Below, in pieces: positions 1-5,110 of a DNA stretch of 5,110 nt. The DNA lies in assembly GCA_038244055.1 (NCBI GenBank), contig JBBRTW010000494.1:1-5110 (forward strand). Direction: 5' to 3'. The DNA is from DASPKW01 sp038244055. GTDB taxonomy: Bacteria > Planctomycetota > Phycisphaerae > Tepidisphaerales > Tepidisphaeraceae. Position 1 is the stretch's first letter, and each line of letters begins with the position of its first letter. The notes beneath the pieces are model-generated. The model ran no database searches and was not told the origin of the DNA. It worked only from the letters and a program-made list of their open reading frames with translations. The position numbers and the translations under genes were made by a program.

Positions 1-2
1 GG

Positions 3-389
3 GTGCGGGGAGAGTTTCAGTTCTTAACCGGCGATGGCGGCAGTGATCTGCTCAACTGGGAGCGGTCGATCGAAGCAGTGGAGCAGCAGACCGACACCTT
101 CACGGCGTTTGCGGTGCCGGGGACTACGCCGATTTTCGTCAAGACGCCTTTCGCCGGATTTACCTACATCGACAGCGGCAGTGCGATCGGGGCGGGGCGG
201 TCTCCCAAGCCGCCTGCACCGCTGTACAACACGTTCGGCGCGCCGCATGACTTCACCTATACGGATCTGAACAGCGTGGAGAAGCGGACCAGCTGGAAAT
301 ACACCTATCTGCTGGAATCGCCGGTGGAGAGCCCCAAGACTTTTGCGGCCTCGCTGGTGCGGCCGGCCAATCCGGAGTTTTTGAACTGA
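3..389 (+). CDS. 5'-truncated small protein of unknown function in a tail-type operon
   Basis: The open frame runs from the window edge to a TGA at 387-389, giving 128 visible residues. The GTG at position 3 could serve as a start, but the frame is open to the very edge, so the gene probably begins upstream. I recognise no named family. The visible protein is rich in aromatic, Thr, Ser and Pro residues, has no Cys and no obvious membrane segment, and looks beta-rich, as many virion structural proteins do. It ends in RPANPEFLN. The next gene starts one base after its stop, so the two are almost certainly co-transcribed and translationally coupled. Its codons share the G-ending preference of the three genes behind it. 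A role as a small tail or baseplate structural component is inferred from position only. Confidence 0.7.
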   Translation: MRGEFQFLTGDGGSDLLNWERSIEAVEQQTDTFTAFAVPGTTPIFVKTPFAGFTYIDSGSAIGAGRSPKPPAPLYNTFGAPHDFTYTDLNSVEKRTSWKYTYLLESPVESPKTFAASLVRPANPEFLN

Positions 390-390
390 C

Positions 391-2751
391 ATGGCGGATA
401 CGAATTTCAACATCATCCGCTTTGCCGGCATCAACCTTGAGCTGGAGGGGGAGTTTGTCATCACCGCGGGCATCAAGCCCAACGTCAACACCTTCATCAC
501 GCCTTATACCGAGTTTAATAAGCTGGCGGACGTGACGGCCGACGGGAGCCTGGAGTTCTTCTATAACGCGCCGGGCGGCACTACCCTGCCGCTGCGCTGG
601 GACCTGATGCGGATCGTGGACGTGGAGATTGCGGAGTGGGGGAGCACGATGAAGGACAAGGGGAAGGTGTTTCCCGTGAAATACCGGCTGCAGATTGCTG
701 ATCCGCGGCATCGCTTCGAGTCGCCCAGGGGCGGGCGGCTGGTCAATGGCGAGATCAACAAGCTGCCCTTTGATGACACGACAGGGAAGGATGCCAATGG
801 CAACCCACTGACCAACAACCTGGAGATGGTGAACTTCTGCCTCAAGGCGATGGGGCTGACGATTCGCGGGCCGGAGTCGCTGAAGGATAAGACGGCCGTA
901 AAGGATATTGAATGGCGCGGGAGCCATGCCCCGACGGAGCTGTCGAAAATACTCGATCAGCTGGGCTACGCGTTTATCGTTCGCCAGGATGGCGGCTTTG
1001 GGATCGTGAAGATCGGCGAGGATTCCGGTGAGTTGCCGACGACGGATTCGGTGGTGCCGGGCGGGATGGTGATTCCCTCCACCGACCGACGCGGCAAGCA
1101 GGTGGTTTTCAGCAGCTTCCCGACGCCGGCGATGAACACGTTCGACATCAACCGCCTGGGGACGCAGGGGTTTGAGCTGGTTTGCCCGGACAAGGATGGC
1201 AAGTGGCTGCCGCAGGATGAGGCGGTTAAATCCTTTGTGAACGTCTCAGCCCAGACGCTGGTGCGGAATCACTTCTTTGACCTGCCTGAAGCGCAGCGGA
1301 CGCTTTTATCCAATTACCTCTACCGCTGCCTGCGGCTCAACAGCACGAAGTTCCCGCGTGTGCGGCTCTATCGCGAGCTGCATGAGAAGGGGAAGATCAG
1401 CACTAATTTCCAGATCAGTGCGCGGATCGCAATCCGGCAGCAGGATGGCACATGGGCTCGCGGCGCGGGGCTGGTGCGATTGACGCCCGTAATGCTTTTG
1501 ACGCCGCCGGGGGCGGGGAGCATCATCGTGGTGCGGGAGTTGATCGGCAACGTCAACCAGACTACCGACGATCCGGAGGCGCAATTCAAAGAGATCGCGG
1601 CGGATGAAATCTCCGCCCGGATTACGGCGGAAGCCGTCGAGCAGGATGGGGGCACGGGGCCGTGGTTCACCAAGTATTTCTTCGTTGGGTGGGATTCGAA
1701 GGGCAGGCTTTCGCGCGACGATGCCCGAAATGCGATGGCTTTGGCGGATGCGATCGTGGTATCACGCCCGGATCTGCAGCTCTTGCAGGTGAACTGGGAG
1801 GACGCAAATTATGAGGATCTGGTTTCCACGTGCGAGGAGATCAAGGATCGCTATCTGGCGGTGGGCGGAGAGAGCAAGCTGCATGTGTTCAAGGGTTTTG
1901 CGAGAGTGAACCTGACCGGGCGAATCAATGAGATTCGCATGACGCAGTCGCCGCCGATCACCAAGATTAAAGAGATGACCTGGTGGCTGCCGCAGGGGCA
2001 TTATCTGCTCCAGGCGAAAGAGGCCAGTGAATCGGCTGCTGCCAAAGAGGGATTCCCCAACCAGGGGAGGAGCGAGGCGCAGCGGCTGGCGCAGGGCGTG
2101 GCGGGGGCGACTCAGCCGGCGGTGCCGATTGCGCCTGAGCCGCGGACGATTGCGACGGGCAAGCCCCATGGTGTATGCCGCATTGACTTCCGCACCAGCG
2201 CTGGCGGCGGCGTGCCCACGGGCGGGAAGAAGTACTTGGGCTGGATCATCAATGGGGCCAGCAGCGTGGGGCCGGCGGGAGAGTTCAAGCTGCTCGATGG
2301 TATGACGATCGGGCCAGCGGTGCTGATCATCAATACGATTGAAGCGGGGACGGATTCGTCGCACTGGATCATCCTGGGCGATTCGGCGCGGCCCACCTAT
2401 GCTAATTTTGAATACGTGGGCGTGGTGCCGGCCAGCACGCCGCCCAACCCCGCGATCGACGGCATGATGGTGGTGACGGTGCAAGTGCCCAATCCGCACG
2501 AGACGTTTTTCGTGGTGCTGAGCACTGACGGCGGGATCGATGGCACGCAGACCACCGCGCCGACGTGGACGTATACCTGCAAGACGCTTTCCAATGACAC
2601 GCTGGCGACGGCCAGGACGCCGGAAGTGGGACGGCCCAATGGGCCTGCGCCGGCGGCGACCAGGGGGATTGGGTATTTTGATTACGAGCACAATTTTAAG
2701 CTGCTGTATGCCTTTGAAGTGCATGGCACGGGGAGCTGTGTGCCGGCATGA
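391..2751 (+). CDS. Large phage tail-hub/baseplate-like protein with C-terminal beta-rich domain
   Basis: This 786-residue protein is the largest in the window. Residues about 55-215 resemble tail-hub or gpD-like proteins of phage-type particles: a W/R-rich strand region (LPLRWDLMRIVDVEI, 66-80), then a helical segment around NFCLKAMGL (148-156), an acidic W stretch (IEWRGSHAP, 173-181) and a helix-strand unit (ELSKILDQLGYAFIVRQDGG, 183-202) ending in KIGEDSGELP. I recall this order from hub proteins of planctomycete prophage-like regions; no search was possible. Residues about 320-540 form a second beta-rich region. Residues about 540-590 are an Ala/Gln/Pro/Glu linker. Residues about 590-786 look like a separate display or fibre-type domain containing APTWTYTC and a Gly-rich tail ending GTGSCVPA. 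The ATG at 391 follows the previous stop by one base, with GGAG at 374-377 as a weak, distant ribosome site. The stop overlaps the next start as ATGA. A tail enzyme or secreted adhesin is the main alternative. Tail-type assignment is moderate; the gene itself is near certain. Confidence 0.75.
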   Translation: MADTNFNIIRFAGINLELEGEFVITAGIKPNVNTFITPYTEFNKLADVTADGSLEFFYNAPGGTTLPLRWDLMRIVDVEIAEWGSTMKDKGKVFPVKYRLQIADPRHRFESPRGGRLVNGEINKLPFDDTTGKDANGNPLTNNLEMVNFCLKAMGLTIRGPESLKDKTAVKDIEWRGSHAPTELSKILDQLGYAFIVRQDGGFGIVKIGEDSGELPTTDSVVPGGMVIPSTDRRGKQVVFSSFPTPAMNTFDINRLGTQGFELVCPDKDGKWLPQDEAVKSFVNVSAQTLVRNHFFDLPEAQRTLLSNYLYRCLRLNSTKFPRVRLYRELHEKGKISTNFQISARIAIRQQDGTWARGAGLVRLTPVMLLTPPGAGSIIVVRELIGNVNQTTDDPEAQFKEIAADEISARITAEAVEQDGGTGPWFTKYFFVGWDSKGRLSRDDARNAMALADAIVVSRPDLQLLQVNWEDANYEDLVSTCEEIKDRYLAVGGESKLHVFKGFARVNLTGRINEIRMTQSPPITKIKEMTWWLPQGHYLLQAKEASESAAAKEGFPNQGRSEAQRLAQGVAGATQPAVPIAPEPRTIATGKPHGVCRIDFRTSAGGGVPTGGKKYLGWIINGASSVGPAGEFKLLDGMTIGPAVLIINTIEAGTDSSHWIILGDSARPTYANFEYVGVVPASTPPNPAIDGMMVVTVQVPNPHETFFVVLSTDGGIDGTQTTAPTWTYTCKTLSNDTLATARTPEVGRPNGPAPAATRGIGYFDYEHNFKLLYAFEVHGTGSCVPA

Positions 2752-3491
2752 AGACTTTGCTGCCTGAACCGATTCTCTTGCCGGGCGATGGGCGATGGAC
2801 GCCGACGCGCCTGCGGCCTGCGCCCAGGCGGTGGCCGCGATCGGGGCGGCGGCGAGTGATGCCGCGGGCCATGGCGGCGGGTGATTATCTGCTGGATGCG
2901 CAGGGGAATTACCTGCTGAACGACGCGGGGGAGATTTGCCTGGATGATGGGACGGGGCCATGCCCATGCAGCTCGGATGGGCCACAGCCTGCGGTGGACT
3001 GCAATACGTGCGTATCGAGTCATGCATGTCCGGGGTGCGGGGCGTGCATTACGCCGCTGCGGTTTCGGGTTTCATTCTCGGGCGTTGTTTTCGCGGACTT
3101 CTGTTTGAACTGTGGCGACTCCGGGAAGACGATTGGAACAGGAACACTTGGGAGCTATACGCTTGAGCAGGATCCGCTTCAGCCGTGCAATTACATCGCG
3201 ATCGCGACAGGGCCGGTGGTGAGTGTCTGGGAGAATACGGACTGCACGGGGGCGCTTCTAGGGACTTATGATCAGTATCAGATTTCCATGAGCGGGACGG
3301 GGACTTCGGCAACGTTGAGTGTTGCGGGCGGCCCGGCGATGGCGGATCAGTTTTTCAATGCGTTTCTTTCAACGTGCTGCTGCTCAAGTCCGTTTTCAGC
3401 CTTTCGCGTGGACAATACCAACGATCCTTTGACGGTCTTCAGTTGTCGCGAGCCGACGACCGGCGGGCACGCCTGGGTGGTGCCATGCTGA
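2748..3491 (+). CDS. Cysteine-rich protein (17 Cys in 247 residues), probable structural component
   Basis: I do not recognise a named family. Residues 1-41 are Arg/Pro-rich. Residues 46-66 hold a short tandem repeat, DYLLDAQG then NYLLNDAG, a hairpin-like motif seen in some phage tail proteins. A dense cysteine cluster follows: Cys64, 72, 74, 85, 88, 94, 97, 100, 119 and 122, including CPC, CNTC, CPGCGAC and CLNC. The rest (about 103-247) is beta-rich and Thr/Gly/Ser-rich with Cys147, 166, a CCC triplet at 210-212, Cys233 and a C-terminal Cys247. No signal peptide or membrane segment is visible. The CxxC pairs could bind zinc or form disulfides; the sulfhydryl oxidase gene overlapping its end favours disulfides, by inference. 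The start at 2748 gives a 4-nt ATGA overlap with the upstream gene. Met38 (2859) and Met42 (2871) are alternative starts, and the odd composition of residues 1-41 leaves the true start open. The stop overlaps the next gene by 7 nt. Confidence 0.8.
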   Translation: MKTLLPEPILLPGDGRWTPTRLRPAPRRWPRSGRRRVMPRAMAAGDYLLDAQGNYLLNDAGEICLDDGTGPCPCSSDGPQPAVDCNTCVSSHACPGCGACITPLRFRVSFSGVVFADFCLNCGDSGKTIGTGTLGSYTLEQDPLQPCNYIAIATGPVVSVWENTDCTGALLGTYDQYQISMSGTGTSATLSVAGGPAMADQFFNAFLSTCCCSSPFSAFRVDNTNDPLTVFSCREPTTGGHAWVVPC

Positions 3492-3970
3492 ACCGTGGAG
3501 TGTGTTTAACTTGTCCGTTCGTTGAGCCGGGGCCATGGCGCGGAGTGGCGCGATGCCTTTGGAGAGACAGCCAGGGGAACGTGGACGGTAGGGACATCGC
3601 CGAGCATGAGGAGAAGAACTTTTGCCCGGACGGGCGGGATGGCGGGGATTTGGTTCCCGGGGGCATGCCGGGCGGATCACAATGGCAGACGCGCGGGCCT
3701 GAACTTTGGGCGGAGCTGCATCGGTGGGCGATGGTGGCGGATCTGTCTCAGGTGACCCAGTGGCTGGCGGGGTTTGCGGAGCGGTTGGACTGTGGGGAAT
3801 GCCGGACGCACTGGCTGGCCTGGGTGGGGGAACATGTGCCGGCGGCGGCGGATCATCGCTCGCTGCTGCGGTGGACCATTGCGGGGCATAACGCGGTGAA
3901 GGTGCGGCTGGGGAAAGCTGAGCGGGATGTCGAGGAGATGGCGAATTACTGGGGTTTGAACGGTCTTTGA
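3485..3970 (+). CDS. Erv1/Alr-like FAD-linked sulfhydryl oxidase with N-terminal four-Cys module
   Basis: Predicted to make disulfide bonds: thiols are oxidised at a CxxC next to FAD and electrons pass to oxygen or another acceptor. Residues about 70-150 carry Erv/Alr landmarks in order: G-x3-W75-A-E-L78-H79, the active-site CxxC in LDCGECRTHW (Cys103, Cys106), then RWTIAGHNAVKVRLGK with H135-N136 and RLGK at 141-144, and a closing W156. The CxxC-to-HN spacing (29 residues from Cys106 to His135) matches human ALR as I remember it. The stretch between W-x-x-L-H and CxxC is shorter than in eukaryotic members. The Cys that ALR has before its HN motif is Ile132 here, so a common structural disulfide seems absent. 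Residues 1-50 form a separate Cys module (Cys7-x2-Cys10, Cys24, Cys47), which may bind metal or act as a shuttle pair. No signal peptide or membrane anchor is visible, so cytoplasmic action is likely. The ATG at 3485 overlaps the upstream stop by 7 nt (ATGCTGA); the longer frame from 3374 would overlap by over 110 nt and is less likely. The short C-terminus ends YWGLNGL. Confidence 0.8.
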   Translation: MLNRGVCLTCPFVEPGPWRGVARCLWRDSQGNVDGRDIAEHEEKNFCPDGRDGGDLVPGGMPGGSQWQTRGPELWAELHRWAMVADLSQVTQWLAGFAERLDCGECRTHWLAWVGEHVPAAADHRSLLRWTIAGHNAVKVRLGKAERDVEEMANYWGLNGL

Positions 3971-4010
3971 AGGGGGTTCAAAATTGAGGCTGGAAATGGG
4001 CGGGCTTTAT

Positions 4011-4033
4011 TTGCGCGCTGGGGGCTTGCGCAA
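4011..4033. repeat. Short inverted repeat after the tail-type operon, weak terminator candidate
   Basis: TTGCGC (4011-4016) pairs with GCGCAA (4028-4033) across an 11-nt loop, 41 bases after the oxidase stop. The location would suit a transcript end, but the 6-bp stem is short and only ATCTTGAT follows, with no T tract. It is not a classical intrinsic terminator and may be a chance repeat. Confidence 0.25.
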
Positions 4034-4063
4034 TCTTGATGTCCAAAAGCGCAAAGTCTGGCG

Positions 4064-4083
4064 TCCAACTACATCCAACTACA
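4064..4083. repeat. Perfect 10-bp tandem duplication
   Basis: TCCAACTACA occurs twice head to tail (4064-4073 and 4074-4083), followed by ACAATCACAG. It lies at the point where strand composition changes from G-rich to C-rich. It could be a regulator binding site, a replication slip or the scar of a junction; nothing in the sequence decides among these. Confidence 0.5.
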
Positions 4084-4116
4084 ACAATCACAGAATTTCG
4101 CGCCCTCCCCCCTCAC

Positions 4117-4144
4117 TTGCCACTTCGTGAAGAAAATGTACAAT
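4117..4144 (+). promoter_or_regulatory. Candidate housekeeping-sigma promoter for atpD
   Basis: A -35-like TTGCCA (4117-4122) and a -10-like TACAAT (4139-4144) are separated by 16 bp, each one or two mismatches from the sigma-70 consensus. Transcription would begin near 4150, leaving a leader of about 70 nt before atpD. This is the best such pair in the gap and fits atpD being the first gene of its own transcript, but no experiment supports it. Confidence 0.4.
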
Positions 4145-4208
4145 CTCCCGCCCTCGCCCCGAAGGCCGCGCCCAAGGTGCGATTTTGCGATCAATATTAC
4201 AGAAGAAC

Positions 4209-4213
4209 AGAGG
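4209..4213 (+). promoter_or_regulatory. Ribosome binding site of atpD
   Basis: AGAGG lies 6 nt before the ATG at 4220, a good purine-rich match at normal spacing. It supports that start over any other and contrasts with the weak or distant sites of the coupled genes upstream. Confidence 0.65.
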
Positions 4214-4219
4214 TTATCT

Positions 4220-5110
4220 ATGCCCGCAGTCGGAAAAATTACCCAGGTCATCGGCTCAACCTTCGACGCACAATTCCCCGAAGACCAGCTCCCCAAGATC
4301 TATAACGCCCTTAAAATTAACTTCAGCGCCGGTGGCACCGACATCAGGCTCACAGGCGAAGTTCAGCAGCACCTCGGCGGCGGAAAAATCCGTGCCGTCG
4401 CCCTCGGCTCAACCGATGGCCTCCGCCGTGGAACCGATGTCAACGACACCGGCGCGCCCCTCACCGTCCCCGTCGGCAAGGAAACCCTTGGCCGCGTCTT
4501 TAACCTGCTCGGCGAGCCCATCGATAATCGCGGCCCCGTTCACACCACCCAGTCCCGCCCCATCCACCGCGAACCGCCTGAATTCACCGACCTTACCCCC
4601 AAAGCCGAAGTCTTCGAAACCGGCGTCAAGGTGATTGACCTCCTTACCCCCTTCCTTCGAGGCGGAAAGGCCGGACTCTTCGGCGGTGCAGGGCTGGGCA
4701 AAACCGTCGTCATCCAGGAACTCATCGCCCGTATCGCCCAGCAGCACGGCGGATATTCCGTCTTCGCAGGCGTAGGCGAACGAACCCGCGAAGGCACCGA
4801 TCTCTGGATCGAAATGCAGGAAGCCGAGATCGGCAACACCGGCAAACACGTCATCGATCAGACCGTCATGGTCTTCGGCCAGATGAACGAACCCCCCGGC
4901 GCGCGTCTCCGCGTCGCCCTCTCCGCCCTCACCATGGCCGAATATTTCCGCGATGAAACCGGTGCCGATACCCTCCTCTTCATCGATAACATTTTCCGCT
5001 TTACCCAGGCCGGTTCGGAAGTATCCGCACTGCTAGGCCGCATGCCCAGCGCCGTAGGCTATCAACCCACCCTCGCCACCGAGATGGGCGCGCTCCAGGA
5101 ACGCATCACC
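4220..5110 (+). CDS. atpD: F1 ATP synthase subunit beta, 3' end beyond window
   Basis: This is the catalytic subunit of F-type ATP synthase, which makes ATP from ADP and phosphate using the transmembrane ion gradient; it sits in the alpha3beta3 head on the cytoplasmic face. The 297 visible residues correspond to roughly the first 60-65% of a usual 460-480-residue protein. The N-terminal barrel has VGKITQVIG (4-12), EVQQHLG (47-53) and TVPVGKETLGR (82-92), then LLGEPID (96-102). The Walker A loop is GGAGLGKT (155-162, Lys161, Thr162); the usual fifth residue is Val, here Leu159. GERTRE (186-191) carries the catalytic Glu187. The Walker B strand is LLFIDN (252-257, Asp256). The strongly conserved GSEVSALLGRMPSAVGYQPT follows (265-284) and the window ends in ALQERIT. 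The start is fixed by homology and the AGAGG site. No atpA or atpG lies upstream, so this atpD is not in the usual atpAGDC order. Codons end mostly in C, unlike the genes upstream. The sequence looks like ordinary F-type beta rather than the N-ATPase type, judged from memory. Confidence 0.98.
   Translation, partial: MPAVGKITQVIGSTFDAQFPEDQLPKIYNALKINFSAGGTDIRLTGEVQQHLGGGKIRAVALGSTDGLRRGTDVNDTGAPLTVPVGKETLGRVFNLLGEPIDNRGPVHTTQSRPIHREPPEFTDLTPKAEVFETGVKVIDLLTPFLRGGKAGLFGGAGLGKTVVIQELIARIAQQHGGYSVFAGVGERTREGTDLWIEMQEAEIGNTGKHVIDQTVMVFGQMNEPPGARLRVALSALTMAEYFRDETGADTLLFIDNIFRFTQAGSEVSALLGRMPSAVGYQPTLATEMGALQERIT

Larger units (their letters stand above)
3971..4219. other. Intergenic region between tail-type operon and atpD; composition switch
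   Basis: No convincing gene is visible on either strand in these 249 bases. The first 90 bases continue the G-rich + strand of the upstream operon (AGGGGG, GGGCGGGC, GGGGG). From about 4060 on, the strand becomes C-rich (CCCTCCCCCC, CCCGCCCTCGCCCC), as in atpD. The region holds a short inverted repeat at 4011-4033, a perfect 10-bp tandem duplication at 4064-4083, a candidate promoter at 4117-4144 and a ribosome binding site at 4209-4213. No tRNA, integrase or long att-like repeat is seen. Confidence 0.6.

Noticed and set aside
253..927. 224-codon open frame on the - strand
   Set aside because: Antisense to two coupled genes with good coding style; composition typical of a shadow frame.
2795..2884. 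29-codon + strand open frame as an independent gene
   Set aside because: Too short and without a clear ribosome site or recognisable product; kept only as part of the start-site question of the cysteine-rich gene.
1762..3027. 421-codon open frame on the - strand
   Set aside because: It lies wholly antisense to the hub-like and cysteine-rich genes, its product is dominated by Arg, His, Pro and Ala as expected of a shadow frame in GC-rich DNA, and it matches no family pattern.
3374..3484. Longer N-terminus for the sulfhydryl oxidase, starting at 3374
   Set aside because: It would overlap the cysteine-rich gene by over 110 nt in another frame; the 37 extra residues are Arg/Leu/Ser-rich with no domain character, and the ATG at 3485 gives a typical 7-nt coupled overlap.
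3971..4219. tRNA, CRISPR array or riboswitch in the gap
   Set aside because: I looked for cloverleaf arms, regularly spaced repeats and known aptamer-like conserved cores and saw none; only short repeats are present.
4036..4305. 89-codon + strand frame across the gap and the start of atpD
   Set aside because: It runs out of frame into atpD, has no ribosome site and a composition unlike either block.
4409..4849. 146-codon open frame on the - strand
   Set aside because: Antisense to unmistakable atpD sequence; its Gly/Ala/Asp-rich product simply mirrors the C-ending codons of atpD.

Overview
The window holds two very different blocks. Positions 1-3970 carry four tightly packed + strand genes that read as the end of a phage-type tail or baseplate operon. 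Positions 4220-5110 carry the first 297 codons of atpD, the beta subunit of F1 ATP synthase, on the same strand. The two are separated by a 249-base gap that appears to contain the atpD promoter and ribosome binding site. The organism is a GC-rich bacterium. The tail-type proteins resemble families I associate with prophage-like regions of Planctomycetota (Phycisphaerae and relatives), but this is a tentative placement from memory of protein style, not a marker-gene result.

Layout: (1) 3-389, a 5'-truncated small protein of unknown role. (2) 391-2751, a 786-residue protein with a phage tail-hub-like N-terminal part, an Ala/Gln/Pro linker and a separate beta-rich C-terminal domain. (3) 2748-3491, a 247-residue protein with 17 cysteines. 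(4) 3485-3970, a 161-residue protein whose C-terminal part matches the Erv1/Alr FAD-linked sulfhydryl oxidase family by W-x-x-L-H, CxxC and HNxVxxRLGK motifs, preceded by its own four-cysteine module. Gene junctions are 1 nt apart, a 4-nt ATGA overlap and a 7-nt ATGCTGA overlap, so genes 1-4 look like one translationally coupled transcript. (5) 4220-5110, atpD, cut by the window end.

The most interesting feature is genes 3 and 4: a cysteine-rich protein directly overlapped by a gene for a predicted disulfide-forming enzyme, both at the end of a tail-type operon. A simple hypothesis is that the particle contains disulfide-stabilised (or metal-bound) cysteine-rich parts and brings its own oxidase to make them. 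Erv-type oxidases are well known from eukaryotes, large DNA viruses and baculoviruses; one in a bacterial tail-module setting is notable.

Base composition and codon choice switch abruptly near position 4060. Genes 1-4 prefer G-ending codons and have G>C on the + strand. atpD prefers C-ending codons and has C>G, although it is read in the same direction. This supports a different origin for the two blocks, such as an integrated element beside a core gene, or less likely a chimeric assembly.
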